A stretch of 64,000 nt of DNA from Isoptericola sp. Its GTDB lineage: Bacteria > Actinomycetota > Actinomycetes > Actinomycetales > Cellulomonadaceae. The position numbers and the translations under genes were made by a program. Position 1 is the stretch's first letter; each line of letters opens with the position of its first letter. The DNA lies in NCBI GenBank assembly GCA_031180595.1, contig JAPSLQ010000001.1, positions 1 to 64,000 of the forward strand, in the 5' to 3' direction. Below, one piece after another: positions 47,474 to 55,869 of the stretch. The notes beneath the pieces are model-generated. The model was given only the letters and a program-made list of their open reading frames with translations. It had not been told where the DNA came from and did not search any database.

Positions 47474-48364
47474 TCACAAGGGCCGGCCCCCGGTGACGCC
47501 CAGCCGGTCGCCGGTGATGTAGCTCGACTCCTGCGACGCGAAGAACACGTACAGCGGAGCGAGCTCGGCCGGCTGGCCGGCGCGACCGAGCGGCGTGTCG
47601 GCGCCGAACTGCTCGACCTTCTCCTCCGGCATGGTCGCCGGGATCAGGGGCGTCCAGATCGGGCCCGGTGCCACCGCGTTGACCCGGATGCCCTCGTCCG
47701 CGAGCTGCTGGGCGAGCCCCTTCGTGAAGTTCAGGATCGCGGCCTTCGTCGTGGCGTAGTCGAGGAGCTGCGGGCTCGGCTCGAACGCCTGGACCGACGT
47801 CGTGTTGATGATCGAGCCACCGCTCGGCAGGTGGTCGAGCGCGGCCTTGGTGATCCAGAACAGGGCGTAGAGGTTCGTCTTGAGCACACGGTCGAGCTGG
47901 TCGGTCGTGATGCCGCGCAGACCGTCGTCCTGCGACATCTGGTAGGCGGCGTTGTTGACGAGGACGTCCAGGCCGCCGAGCCCGGACACGGCGTCCTCGA
48001 CGAGCTTCTGGCAGAAGGACTCGTCGCGGATGTCGCCCGGCAGCAGGACGGCCTTGCGCCCCGCGTCCTCGATCCAGTGCGCCGTGGTACGGGCGTCCTC
48101 CTCCTCCTCGGGGAGGTAGGAGATCGCGACGTCGGCACCCTCGCGCGCGAAGGCGATCGCGACCGCGCGGCCGATGCCCGAGTCGCCGCCCGTGATCAGC
48201 GCGCGCCGGCCCTCCAGGCGGCCTGAGCCCACGTAGCTCTGCTCACCGTGGTCCGGCTCCTGCGACATCTCGCCCGTGAGACCCGGGGGCTCGAGGTCGT
48301 CGGCGGGCTGCTTCGGCTGCGGGTGCTGCGTCGTCGGGTCCTGCGGGGTGGTCTGGTCGGACAT
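47474..48364 (-). CDS. SDR family oxidoreductase
   Basis: RRALITGGDSGIGRAVAIAFAREGADVAISYLPEEEEDA; YATTKAAILNFTKGLAQQL. Confidence 0.94.
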   Translation of the reverse strand: MSDQTTPQDPTTQHPQPKQPADDLEPPGLTGEMSQEPDHGEQSYVGSGRLEGRRALITGGDSGIGRAVAIAFAREGADVAISYLPEEEEDARTTAHWIEDAGRKAVLLPGDIRDESFCQKLVEDAVSGLGGLDVLVNNAAYQMSQDDGLRGITTDQLDRVLKTNLYALFWITKAALDHLPSGGSIINTTSVQAFEPSPQLLDYATTKAAILNFTKGLAQQLADEGIRVNAVAPGPIWTPLIPATMPEEKVEQFGADTPLGRAGQPAELAPLYVFFASQESSYITGDRLGVTGGRPL

Positions 48365-48429
48365 GAAGCACTCCCCGTGTCGGTGTCGGCGGAGTCTCCA
48401 GGATGGGCGGTTCGCGCGTCGCTCGCAGG

Positions 48430-49341
48430 TCAGTCGCCGGCGTGCGGCGCGCGCAGCCGGCCGGTGCGGCTCCGGAGCGCCGAGATGACGGCGACCATGT
48501 CGTCGCGGTCGTGCCCGAGGGCCTCGGTCTCGGCGAACAGCTGCGCACAGGCGTCCATCAACGGGGACGCGTTCGCGGAGCGGCGCGCCTCCTGGACGAC
48601 GAGGCGGCTGTTCTTGAGCACGTCCGGGACGGCGGCGTGCACGGCCCAGTCCTGTGCCACGAGCTTGGCGGCCTTGGCTCGCGACACGGCCGACGCCATC
48701 GGGCCCGCACCGAGGATCTGCTCGAGCAGCCGCACGTCGAGGTCGTGCTCCTCGGCGAAGTGGAACGACTCGGCGAGCCCGGTCACCAGCGTGATGAGGA
48801 AGGTGTTGACGGCGAGCTTCATGGTCAGCGCGCCGGGGACGCTCCCGCAGCGGAAGACGGCGGAGCACATCGGCTCCAGGAGGGGGACCACGCGGTCGAC
48901 GTCGGCGCCGTCGCCCGCGACCATCGCGATCAGCTCACCGTCGACCGCGGGCTGCCGCGAGCCCGAGACCGGTGCCTCGACGTACCGGCCGCCACGGTCC
49001 CGGACCCGGGCGTCGACCGCCCGGGAGTGCTCCGGGGCCACGGTGCTCATCTGCACGACGAGCCGGTCGCCGAGCTCGATCGCCCCGTCGGACCGGACGA
49101 CGTCGTCGGTGGCGCGCTCGTCGGCCAGCATGAGGAACACGACGTCGCACCGCTCGAAGACCTCGGCCGCCGAGCCCGCGACCTCCGCACCGGCTCGCGC
49201 CAGGGGCTCGCTCGCCGCGGGCGTCCTGTTCCAGACCAGCAGCGGCCGCGTCGCGACGAGGTTCGCCGCCATGGCGGACCCCATCACGCCGAGACCGATG
49301 AACCCGACGTCGGGCTCGCGTCGCTCCGCTCCTGCTGTCAC
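48430..49341 (-). CDS. 3-hydroxyisobutyrate dehydrogenase-like NAD(P)-dependent oxidoreductase
   Basis: VGFIGLGVMGSAMAANL; MKLAVNTFLI. Confidence 0.9.
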   Translation of the reverse strand: MTAGAERREPDVGFIGLGVMGSAMAANLVATRPLLVWNRTPAASEPLARAGAEVAGSAAEVFERCDVVFLMLADERATDDVVRSDGAIELGDRLVVQMSTVAPEHSRAVDARVRDRGGRYVEAPVSGSRQPAVDGELIAMVAGDGADVDRVVPLLEPMCSAVFRCGSVPGALTMKLAVNTFLITLVTGLAESFHFAEEHDLDVRLLEQILGAGPMASAVSRAKAAKLVAQDWAVHAAVPDVLKNSRLVVQEARRSANASPLMDACAQLFAETEALGHDRDDMVAVISALRSRTGRLRAPHAGD

Positions 49342-49438
49342 GGTTCGGACCTCCTCGTGTCGTCGCCCGCACGGTGTCCGCGAGCAGGTGGCGGTCCGTG
49401 CAGCTGCGATCCAATCGACGGGTGGCCCGGCGCGCCCG

Positions 49439-49459
49439 GTCCAGTCGCCCATACTGGAC
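49439..49459. promoter_or_regulatory. MocR operator candidate 1
   Basis: GTCCAGT-N7-ACTGGAC perfect inverted repeat ending 3 bp before ATG. Confidence 0.75.
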
Positions 49460-49461
49460 TC

Positions 49462-50910
49462 ATGTCAGGACCCGTCCGACCGCGCCTCTCGGCGCGCGAG
49501 CTCCTCGTCCTCGTGGGCGAGGTCGACACCGGCACGGCGGCGTACCGGGCGCTGGCCGACCGGATCCGGCTGCTCGTCACCGACGGCCGGATCCCGGCCG
49601 GGACGCGCCTGCCGTCCGAGCGCGAGCTCGCCGCCGTGGCGGGACGGAGCCGGACGACGGTCGTGGCGGCCTACCAGTCGCTCCGCGAGACCGGGCACGT
49701 CGTGACGCGGCACGGCTCCGGAAGCCGAACGGCACTGCCGCCCCCGGCCGCGACGGAGCAGCGTCCCGATCGCGGGGTCGACTTCGCCCGGGCGGTCCCG
49801 CCGCCCGTCGAGGGGCTGGACGAGATCGTGGCGGAGGTGTCGGCGCGGATGGTCCGGGCGCTCGACGGGCCGGGCTTCGACCTGCTGGGCAACGAGGCCC
49901 TCCGGCAGGCGATCGCAGACCGCTACACCCAGCGCGGCCTCGCCACGTCCGCGGACCAGGTCCTGGTGACCATGGGCGGCCAGCACGCCATCTCGCTCAC
50001 GGCCCACACGTTCCTCTCCCGGTCGGACCTCGTCCTGGTCGAGTCGCCCAGCTACCCGCACGCCTACGAGGCGTTGCGGCGCGCGGGTGCGCGGCTGGTC
50101 ACGACGCCCGTCACCACGCACGGCTGGGACGTCGAGCACCTGCTGGGCTCGATCCGGCAGCTGCGTCCGGCCGCCGCCTACCTGATCCCCGACTTCCACA
50201 ACCCGACCGGCGCCTCCATGCGGCCGCAGGACCGTGCCCGGCTGGCCGAGGCCGCGCGGGCGGCGGGCACGATGCTGATCGTCGACGAGACCACCGCCGA
50301 CCTGTGCATCGACCGGACGTGGGACGACGGTCCGTTCGCCCGCCACGGGCGCGCCGCCTCGCCGGGCTCCGGCTCCGGCGTCGTCACCGTCGGGTCGCTC
50401 AGCAAGTCCGTCTGGGGAGGACTGCGGCTCGGGTGGGTCCGCGCGGACGCCTCGGCGGTGCGCCGGCTCGTCCAGGCGCGCCCGGCCGGCGACCTCGGCA
50501 CGCCGCAGCTGGAACAGCTGCTCGGCGAGCGGATCGTCCGCGCGCTTCCGGAGCTGCTCCCGCGCCGCCAGGAGTTCCTGCGCGCGCACCGAGCGGCGAT
50601 GAGCGCGGCCCTGGCACGGCACCTCCCCCGGTGGCACGTGCCGTGGCCCGACGGCGGTCTGTCGATGTGGGTGCAGCTCGACCGCCCCGGCAGCTCGGCC
50701 CTGACCTCGGTCTCCGAGGCACGCGGCCTGTCCCTCGTCGCCGGGCCCCGGTTCTCCGTCGACGGGACGTTCGAGAGGTTCCTGCGCCTGCCGTTCACGT
50801 CACCGGTCGACGACCTCGACGCGGGCGTGCGGTCGCTCGCCGAGTCGTGGGAGCTGTTGGCGTCCCGGGGACCGACCGGCAACCGCTCGCGGATGCCCGA
50901 GATGGTCTAG
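49462..50910 (+). CDS. MocR-type (GntR-aminotransferase) transcriptional regulator
   Basis: GntR wHTH (RLPSERELAAVAGRSRTTVVAAYQSLRETGHVVTRHGSGS) + aminotransferase-like domain (YLIPDFHNPTG; VGSLSKSVWGGLRLGWVRA). Confidence 0.95.
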   Translation: MSGPVRPRLSARELLVLVGEVDTGTAAYRALADRIRLLVTDGRIPAGTRLPSERELAAVAGRSRTTVVAAYQSLRETGHVVTRHGSGSRTALPPPAATEQRPDRGVDFARAVPPPVEGLDEIVAEVSARMVRALDGPGFDLLGNEALRQAIADRYTQRGLATSADQVLVTMGGQHAISLTAHTFLSRSDLVLVESPSYPHAYEALRRAGARLVTTPVTTHGWDVEHLLGSIRQLRPAAAYLIPDFHNPTGASMRPQDRARLAEAARAAGTMLIVDETTADLCIDRTWDDGPFARHGRAASPGSGSGVVTVGSLSKSVWGGLRLGWVRADASAVRRLVQARPAGDLGTPQLEQLLGERIVRALPELLPRRQEFLRAHRAAMSAALARHLPRWHVPWPDGGLSMWVQLDRPGSSALTSVSEARGLSLVAGPRFSVDGTFERFLRLPFTSPVDDLDAGVRSLAESWELLASRGPTGNRSRMPEMV

Positions 50911-50920
50911 CCCCGGGGCA

Positions 50921-50942
50921 GTCCAGCTTGCGTCGACTGGAC
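50921..50942. promoter_or_regulatory. MocR operator candidate 2
   Basis: GTCCAG-N10-CTGGAC upstream of the adjacent membrane protein. Confidence 0.65.
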
Positions 50943-50951
50943 CGCGTGGCT

Positions 50952-50981
50952 GTCCGGACGTCGTGGTCTGCTGGTCCGGAC
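50952..50981. promoter_or_regulatory. Paired GTCCGGAC palindromes
   Basis: GTCCGGAC at 50952-50959 and 50974-50981, 22 bp apart. Confidence 0.5.
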
Positions 50982-50993
50982 GAGAGGGGCGAC

Positions 50994-51641
50994 ATGCGCA
51001 GGACCGGCACGAGCGCGGGCGGACGACCCGCCGCCAGGCGGCGACTCCCTGGGCGTCGAGGGGACCCGCTCTTCGGCGCCGGCGCGACGCGCGGCGAGAA
51101 GGCCCTCGCCTCCGGCGCCGGCCTGCTCGGGGCCCTGCTCGTCGCGGGGACGGCGGCGGCGCAGGTTTCCTGGTGGAGCGCCGCGCAGTACGCCGTGGCG
51201 GCGATCGTCGCGTTCGACGTGGTCGGTGGTGTCGTCGCGAACGGCCTGGGCTCGGCCAAGCGGGACCACCTCCGGATGCCGTCGGCGACGGCGCGGACCG
51301 CGGCGGGGCGTGTCGTGCGGATGCCGGTCCTCTTCACCGCCCTGCACGTCCACCCGATCGCCGTCGGGGTGCTCTACGACTCCCCCGTCTGGTGGTGGGG
51401 GGCGGCGTGGTACCTCGTGACGCTCCTCGGCACGATCTTCGTGCGGCTCAGTCCCCTGTACCTGCAAAGACCGGTCGCGCTCGCGTGGTGCGCCCTGGTG
51501 GCCCTCGGCGCCTCGTTCCTGCCGTCGCCGGCGTGCTGGGGGTGGCTGCCGGTCCTGCTCGTGCTCAAGCTCGTGCTCGCGCACGCGGTCCCCGAGGAGC
51601 CGTACCGCCCGGCGCCGCGCCCGGGAGGGTCACGCCCATGA
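50994..51641 (+). CDS. Polytopic membrane protein of unknown function
   Basis: Several hydrophobic segments; GAGATRGEKALASGAGLLGALLVAG…FDVVGGVVANGLGSAKR…LFTALHVHPIAVGVLYDSPVWWWGAAWYL. Confidence 0.75.
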   Translation: MRRTGTSAGGRPAARRRLPGRRGDPLFGAGATRGEKALASGAGLLGALLVAGTAAAQVSWWSAAQYAVAAIVAFDVVGGVVANGLGSAKRDHLRMPSATARTAAGRVVRMPVLFTALHVHPIAVGVLYDSPVWWWGAAWYLVTLLGTIFVRLSPLYLQRPVALAWCALVALGASFLPSPACWGWLPVLLVLKLVLAHAVPEEPYRPAPRPGGSRP

Positions 51642-51796
51642 ACCGGCTCGCCGGTCCGAGAACGGCTCCCCGGCTCCGGGGTGTGGCGGTGATCGCGGCC
51701 GCGTTCGCGTTGTACGCAACGACGTTCACGCTTCCCGACGCGCCGGCGGAGCCCGTCCGCACCGATCTCCTGCCCGAGACCGTCATGGCACCGTGA
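51638..51796 (+). CDS. Small (52 aa) single-TM/secreted ORF
   Basis: MNRLAGPRTAPRLRGVAVIAAAFALYATTFTLPDAPAEPVRTDLLPETVMAP; ATG overlaps previous stop. Confidence 0.5.
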   Translation: MNRLAGPRTAPRLRGVAVIAAAFALYATTFTLPDAPAEPVRTDLLPETVMAP

Positions 51797-51873
51797 GCGG
51801 CGAACCGACCCGACCGCGACGCGCCTAGACTGCTCGCGCGCCCGACCCCAGCGGGCGCGAGGAGGCGACCCGC

Positions 51874-52752
51874 GTGACCCAGGCACCGCACGAGGCGCGG
51901 GACACCCCGCGCCCGCCCGCTCCGGGCGGCCGGCGGGAGCTCGACCTGGCTGAGGCGCGCCGCGAGCTGCGTGCGGACTGCGGCCGCTGCGTGGCCCTGT
52001 GCTGCGTCGCACCGATGTTCGTCGCCTCAGCGGACTTCGCGCTCGACAAGCCGGCGGGTGTGCCCTGTCCCAACCTCCGGGGCGACGACCGCTGCGGCAT
52101 CCACACCGAGCTGCGGGGCCGCGGGTTCGCGGGATGCGCCGTCTTCGACTGCTTCGGCGCCGGCCAACGCGTCACCGCCTTGTTCGACGGCGCGACGTGG
52201 CGCGAGGCACCGGAGGACGCGGCCGGCATGTTCGGCGCCCTGGAGGTCCTCCGTCAGCTGCACGAGGCGCTGTGGTACCTGCGCGAGGCTGCGCACCTGG
52301 TCCCCCGCGGTCCGCTGCACGACCTCGTCGACGCCCTGATCGGGACGACCGAGGGCCTCGCCGCCAGCGACGCCGCCACGCTCGCCGACATCGACACCGC
52401 CTCCTACCGTCGTGAGGTCGGCGACCTGCTCGCCGACGTCAGTGCGGCGGTGCGCGGCCCGGGTGGCCGGCGCTGGGCGGGCAAGGACCTCGTCGGCGCA
52501 CGGCTGCGCGGCGCGGACCTCCGGGGGGCCGAGCTCCGTGGCGCGTACGCCCTCGGGGCCGACCTTCGCGACGCCGACCTGCGCCGTTGCGACCTGCTCG
52601 GCGTCGACCTCCGTGGTGCGGACCTCGCCGGCGCCCGCCTCGACGGCGCCCTCTTCCTCACCCAGCCCCAGCTCGAAGCGGCGCGAGGGGATCGGCGCAC
52701 CACCCTTCCGGCGGGGCTCGCCCGGCCCGGCCACTGGTCGGTGGACCGGTAG
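51874..52752 (+). CDS. Cys-cluster + pentapeptide-repeat protein
   Basis: DCGRCVALCCVAP…CPNLRGDDRCGIH…GCAVFDCFGAGQ, then ADLRGAELRGAYALGADLRDADLRRCDLLGVDLRGADLAGARLDGALF. Confidence 0.85.
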   Translation: MTQAPHEARDTPRPPAPGGRRELDLAEARRELRADCGRCVALCCVAPMFVASADFALDKPAGVPCPNLRGDDRCGIHTELRGRGFAGCAVFDCFGAGQRVTALFDGATWREAPEDAAGMFGALEVLRQLHEALWYLREAAHLVPRGPLHDLVDALIGTTEGLAASDAATLADIDTASYRREVGDLLADVSAAVRGPGGRRWAGKDLVGARLRGADLRGAELRGAYALGADLRDADLRRCDLLGVDLRGADLAGARLDGALFLTQPQLEAARGDRRTTLPAGLARPGHWSVDR

Positions 52753-52826
52753 CGGTCAGGCAGGTCCCAGGTCGACCGCGTATCGTCGGCGGTCCTCGCC
52801 GCCCGGCGCCGCGGAAGGAGCCCTCC

Positions 52827-53999
52827 GTGACACTCGTCGACCTCGTGCTCGTCGCTGCCCTGGTCGTCGCCCTCGTGGCCGGACTGCGCCGCGGACTGCT
52901 CGCCACCGTCGGCGGCCTCCTGGGGCTCGCCGTCGGCGGCCTCGCCGCCTTCTGGGCCGTCCCCGTCGTCAACGACGCGCTGCCCACCTCCGAGTGGCGC
53001 GGACCGGCGACGCTCGCCCTCGCCGTCGTGCTCCCTCTGCTCGGAGCATCCATGGGCGCCGGGGCGGGCCACACCCTGCGACGTCAGGTGGACCGTACGC
53101 CGCTGCGTCCGTTCGAGCGTCTGCTCGGCGGCCTGGTCCACCTGCTCGTCGCCGCGCTGGTGATCTCGTTCGTGGGCACCGCCGTCAAGGCGACGGGGAC
53201 TCCGGGCCTCGCCCAGGCGGTCTCGTCGTCCGCGGTGCTCCGCACCGTCGAGGACCTGACGCCGACCCCCGTCAGCCGGACGCTCGCCCAGATGCGCGCC
53301 GCGGTGCTGGACGACGGGCTCCCCCGCCTCGACGGTCTCCTGCTCCCCGGTCGGGCGCCAGTCGCACCTGCCGTCGACCTCGATGAGCCCGCGCTGGAGA
53401 GGTCCGCCCAGTCGGTCGCGCGGATCTGGGGCACCGCGTACGCCTGCGGGACGAGCTCGACCGGGTCGGGATTCGTCGTCGCGCCGGACCGGGTCGTGAC
53501 CAACGCGCACGTCGTCGCCGGCGTCGAGCGGCCACTCGTCGAGCTCCCGGGCAGGGCGGCGCAGGAGGGGCGAGTCGTCTACTTCGACCCGGCGGCAGAC
53601 CTCGCCGTGGTGGCCGTCGACGGGCTCGAGGCTGACCCGCTGACCGTGGCACCGTCCCTGGCGACGGGTGACGCGGCCGCCGTCCAGGGCTACCCGTACG
53701 GAGGGCCGTTCACCTCGACGAGCGCCGAGGTGCTCAACGTCGGCACCGTCCGCGTGCCGGAGTCCGGCGGCATCGGCGGCGGCGAGCGCGACGTCTACGC
53801 CCTCGCGGCCGAGGTGCGTCCCGGCAACTCGGGCGGCCCGGTGCTGACGACCGCCGGCGAGGTCGCCGGCGTGGTGTTCGGGCGCTCCGACTCCGAGGAG
53901 GACGTGGCGTACGCGGTGACGACGGCCGAGCTGATGCCCGTCGTCGCGCAGGCCGAGGAGCTCGACGCGGCGGTGACGCCGGGAAGCTGCACCGGCTGA
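52827..53999 (+). CDS. CvpA-like membrane domain + trypsin-like serine protease (MarP-like)
   Basis: N-terminal TM/CvpA-like region; SGFVVAPDRVVTNAHVV, DLAVVAVDG, RPGNSGGPVL catalytic motifs. Confidence 0.9.
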   Translation: MTLVDLVLVAALVVALVAGLRRGLLATVGGLLGLAVGGLAAFWAVPVVNDALPTSEWRGPATLALAVVLPLLGASMGAGAGHTLRRQVDRTPLRPFERLLGGLVHLLVAALVISFVGTAVKATGTPGLAQAVSSSAVLRTVEDLTPTPVSRTLAQMRAAVLDDGLPRLDGLLLPGRAPVAPAVDLDEPALERSAQSVARIWGTAYACGTSSTGSGFVVAPDRVVTNAHVVAGVERPLVELPGRAAQEGRVVYFDPAADLAVVAVDGLEADPLTVAPSLATGDAAAVQGYPYGGPFTSTSAEVLNVGTVRVPESGGIGGGERDVYALAAEVRPGNSGGPVLTTAGEVAGVVFGRSDSEEDVAYAVTTAELMPVVAQAEELDAAVTPGSCTG

Positions 54000-54014
54000 G
54001 AGCTCCCTGCCCGG

Positions 54015-54158
54015 TCAGAGGACCCAGTCGACGCCGCCTTCCGTCGGTCCGCCGCACTCCTGCGTGCCACCCACGCGTACCCACCTGACGTCCCTCCCTG
54101 TACGGGCGAGCACGCCTCCGTCGTCGTCGAGCGCGCGGAGCGCGACTGCCGAGCGCCG
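54015..54158 (-). pseudogene. Possible C-terminal gene relic
   Basis: In-frame …PRRSAVALRALDDDGGVLARTGRDVRWVRVGGTQECGGPTEGGVDWVL* with no upstream start before the MBL stop. Confidence 0.3.
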
Positions 54159-54161
54159 CGG

Positions 54162-54974
54162 TCAGAAGGTGTCTGGCTCGAACGTCGCCAGGAGCGCCTC
54201 GAGCGCCTGCTGATCTGGGCCGACGAACGGCGTCGTCCCCGGAGCCGAGCTCGCGACGTCGAAGGCCCGTGCGATCGACGCGGCGTCACGCAGGGGCGGG
54301 AGGTGGCTGCTGAGCACCGTCGTCGGCGCGAGCCGCCGCATCGCGTCCACGGTTGCTCCGAACGCGACCGGGTCCGCGACCTGTGCCCACGGCGCGTCGA
54401 CCGAGACCCAGAGCCGCTGCCGCTCGCGCAGCTCCTCCTCCGACACGCCGCGGACGTCGTCGCGCGTAGAGACCTCCGCGTCCTCCAGCGGAGCGCCGAA
54501 GCAGTCTGAGCTGAACAGGACGCCGGTCGACTCGTCGACGAGACCGACAGTGGCCGGGCTGTCGTACAGCGGTGGTCGGATTCCCCGGAAGGTCCGGCCG
54601 GCGGCTGCGAGCTCCTGGCCCGGGTTGAGGAGGTGGACGCGGTGCATGGGCACCTCGTACTCGCACGAAAGGATGCCGACCCCGATGAACGTCGTGACGA
54701 GGCGCGCGTGGGGCGCGGCGTCGAGGAGCTCCCAGAGCCCTCCGGTGTGGTCGCGGTCGGGATGCGTCAGCCACACCCAACCGACGTCTTGCGGGTCCAC
54801 CACCGAGGCGAGCGCGTCGAGGAACCCGGTACCCGGTGTCGACAGCCCGGAGTCGACCACGAGCGCGTCCTTGCGCCCGACCACGAACGCGTTCACGGGC
54901 AGGGTGCCGAGCCCGGGGATGTCGGCCTGGTCTGCGAGGACGGCGACGTCGTCGCCCAGTCGGTGCACGTGCAT
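54162..54974 (-). CDS. MBL fold metallo-hydrolase
   Basis: VVDSGLSTPGTGFLDAL; WLTHPDRDHTGGLWELL; start MHVHRLGDD preferred within a longer ORF. Confidence 0.85.
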   Translation of the reverse strand: MHVHRLGDDVAVLADQADIPGLGTLPVNAFVVGRKDALVVDSGLSTPGTGFLDALASVVDPQDVGWVWLTHPDRDHTGGLWELLDAAPHARLVTTFIGVGILSCEYEVPMHRVHLLNPGQELAAAGRTFRGIRPPLYDSPATVGLVDESTGVLFSSDCFGAPLEDAEVSTRDDVRGVSEEELRERQRLWVSVDAPWAQVADPVAFGATVDAMRRLAPTTVLSSHLPPLRDAASIARAFDVASSAPGTTPFVGPDQQALEALLATFEPDTF

Positions 54975-55167
54975 CTCGTCCTCCTCGACGAGGTACCACC
55001 CTTTCGGCGATACATTGGCGCTCACCGAAAACCGTCCTCCGCCTGTCAGGGACGTGTCAAGAGGTAAGTGAACGCCTCCGTTCGACGAGCTCGCGTCCGT
55101 GCCGGATGTCCCTAGGTCGTGTTGCACAAGCCTTGCTGCACAGGTGAGGGGTCGGGAGACTGCGTCG

Positions 55168-55608
55168 GTGCCTGACAACCAGCGATTGCTCATACGCCCC
55201 GCACGACCGGGAGACGCCGATCAGGTGTGGCCGTTGGCCCGCGACTTCGCGACCTCGTTTGCTCCAGAGCGCGGAGCGTTCGACGCGACCTGGCAGAGGC
55301 TCGACGATGCACCCAGCACCCTGGTCGTCGTCGCTGAGACACCGGGTCACGAGATCGTGGGCTATCTGCTGGCCAACAGCCACCTGACGTTCCTTGCCAA
55401 CGGTCCGGTCGCCTGGGTCGAGGAAGTGATGGTCGCCGAGGGCCACCGCAGATCCGGCGTCGGCCGAGAGTTGATGGGCTGTGCCGAGAAGTGGGCACGC
55501 GAGAGCGGCGCTGCCTACCTCGCCCTGGCAAGTCGGCGGGCGGGACCCTTCTACCTCGCGCTCGGCTACGAAGACTCGGCCGTCTTCTACAGGAAGACCC
55601 TGGCGTAG
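55168..55608 (+). CDS. GNAT family N-acetyltransferase
   Basis: LLIRPARPGDADQVWPLARDFA…VEEVMVAEGHRRSGVGRELM…FYLALGYEDSAVFYRKTL. Confidence 0.88.
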   Translation: MPDNQRLLIRPARPGDADQVWPLARDFATSFAPERGAFDATWQRLDDAPSTLVVVAETPGHEIVGYLLANSHLTFLANGPVAWVEEVMVAEGHRRSGVGRELMGCAEKWARESGAAYLALASRRAGPFYLALGYEDSAVFYRKTLA

Positions 55609-55793
55609 ACCTACGTGTGTTCCTGAAGCCGCTGGTGAGCCAGTGGAGCGTGGCGGCGAGGCACTGGCCCCAGACCCGGCGCGTGAGCGCCGTCAACAGA
55701 ACCGCCCGAGCATCTCAGCGCCCGACCTGCCGCTTCGGACGGCTTTCGGGGCTCCTCACGTCTTCAGGTGCCCGCCGGGCACCGAGATGCGAA

Positions 55794-55831
55794 GAGGCCC
55801 GGACCCGCGGAGTTCCACGGATCCGGGCCTC
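55794..55831. terminator. lpdA terminator
   Basis: GAGGCCCGGA/TCCGGGCCTC 10-bp stem. Confidence 0.8.
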
Positions 55832-55869
55832 TCACCAGGTACTACGGCCCGTGACGGCCGAGCGACCGA

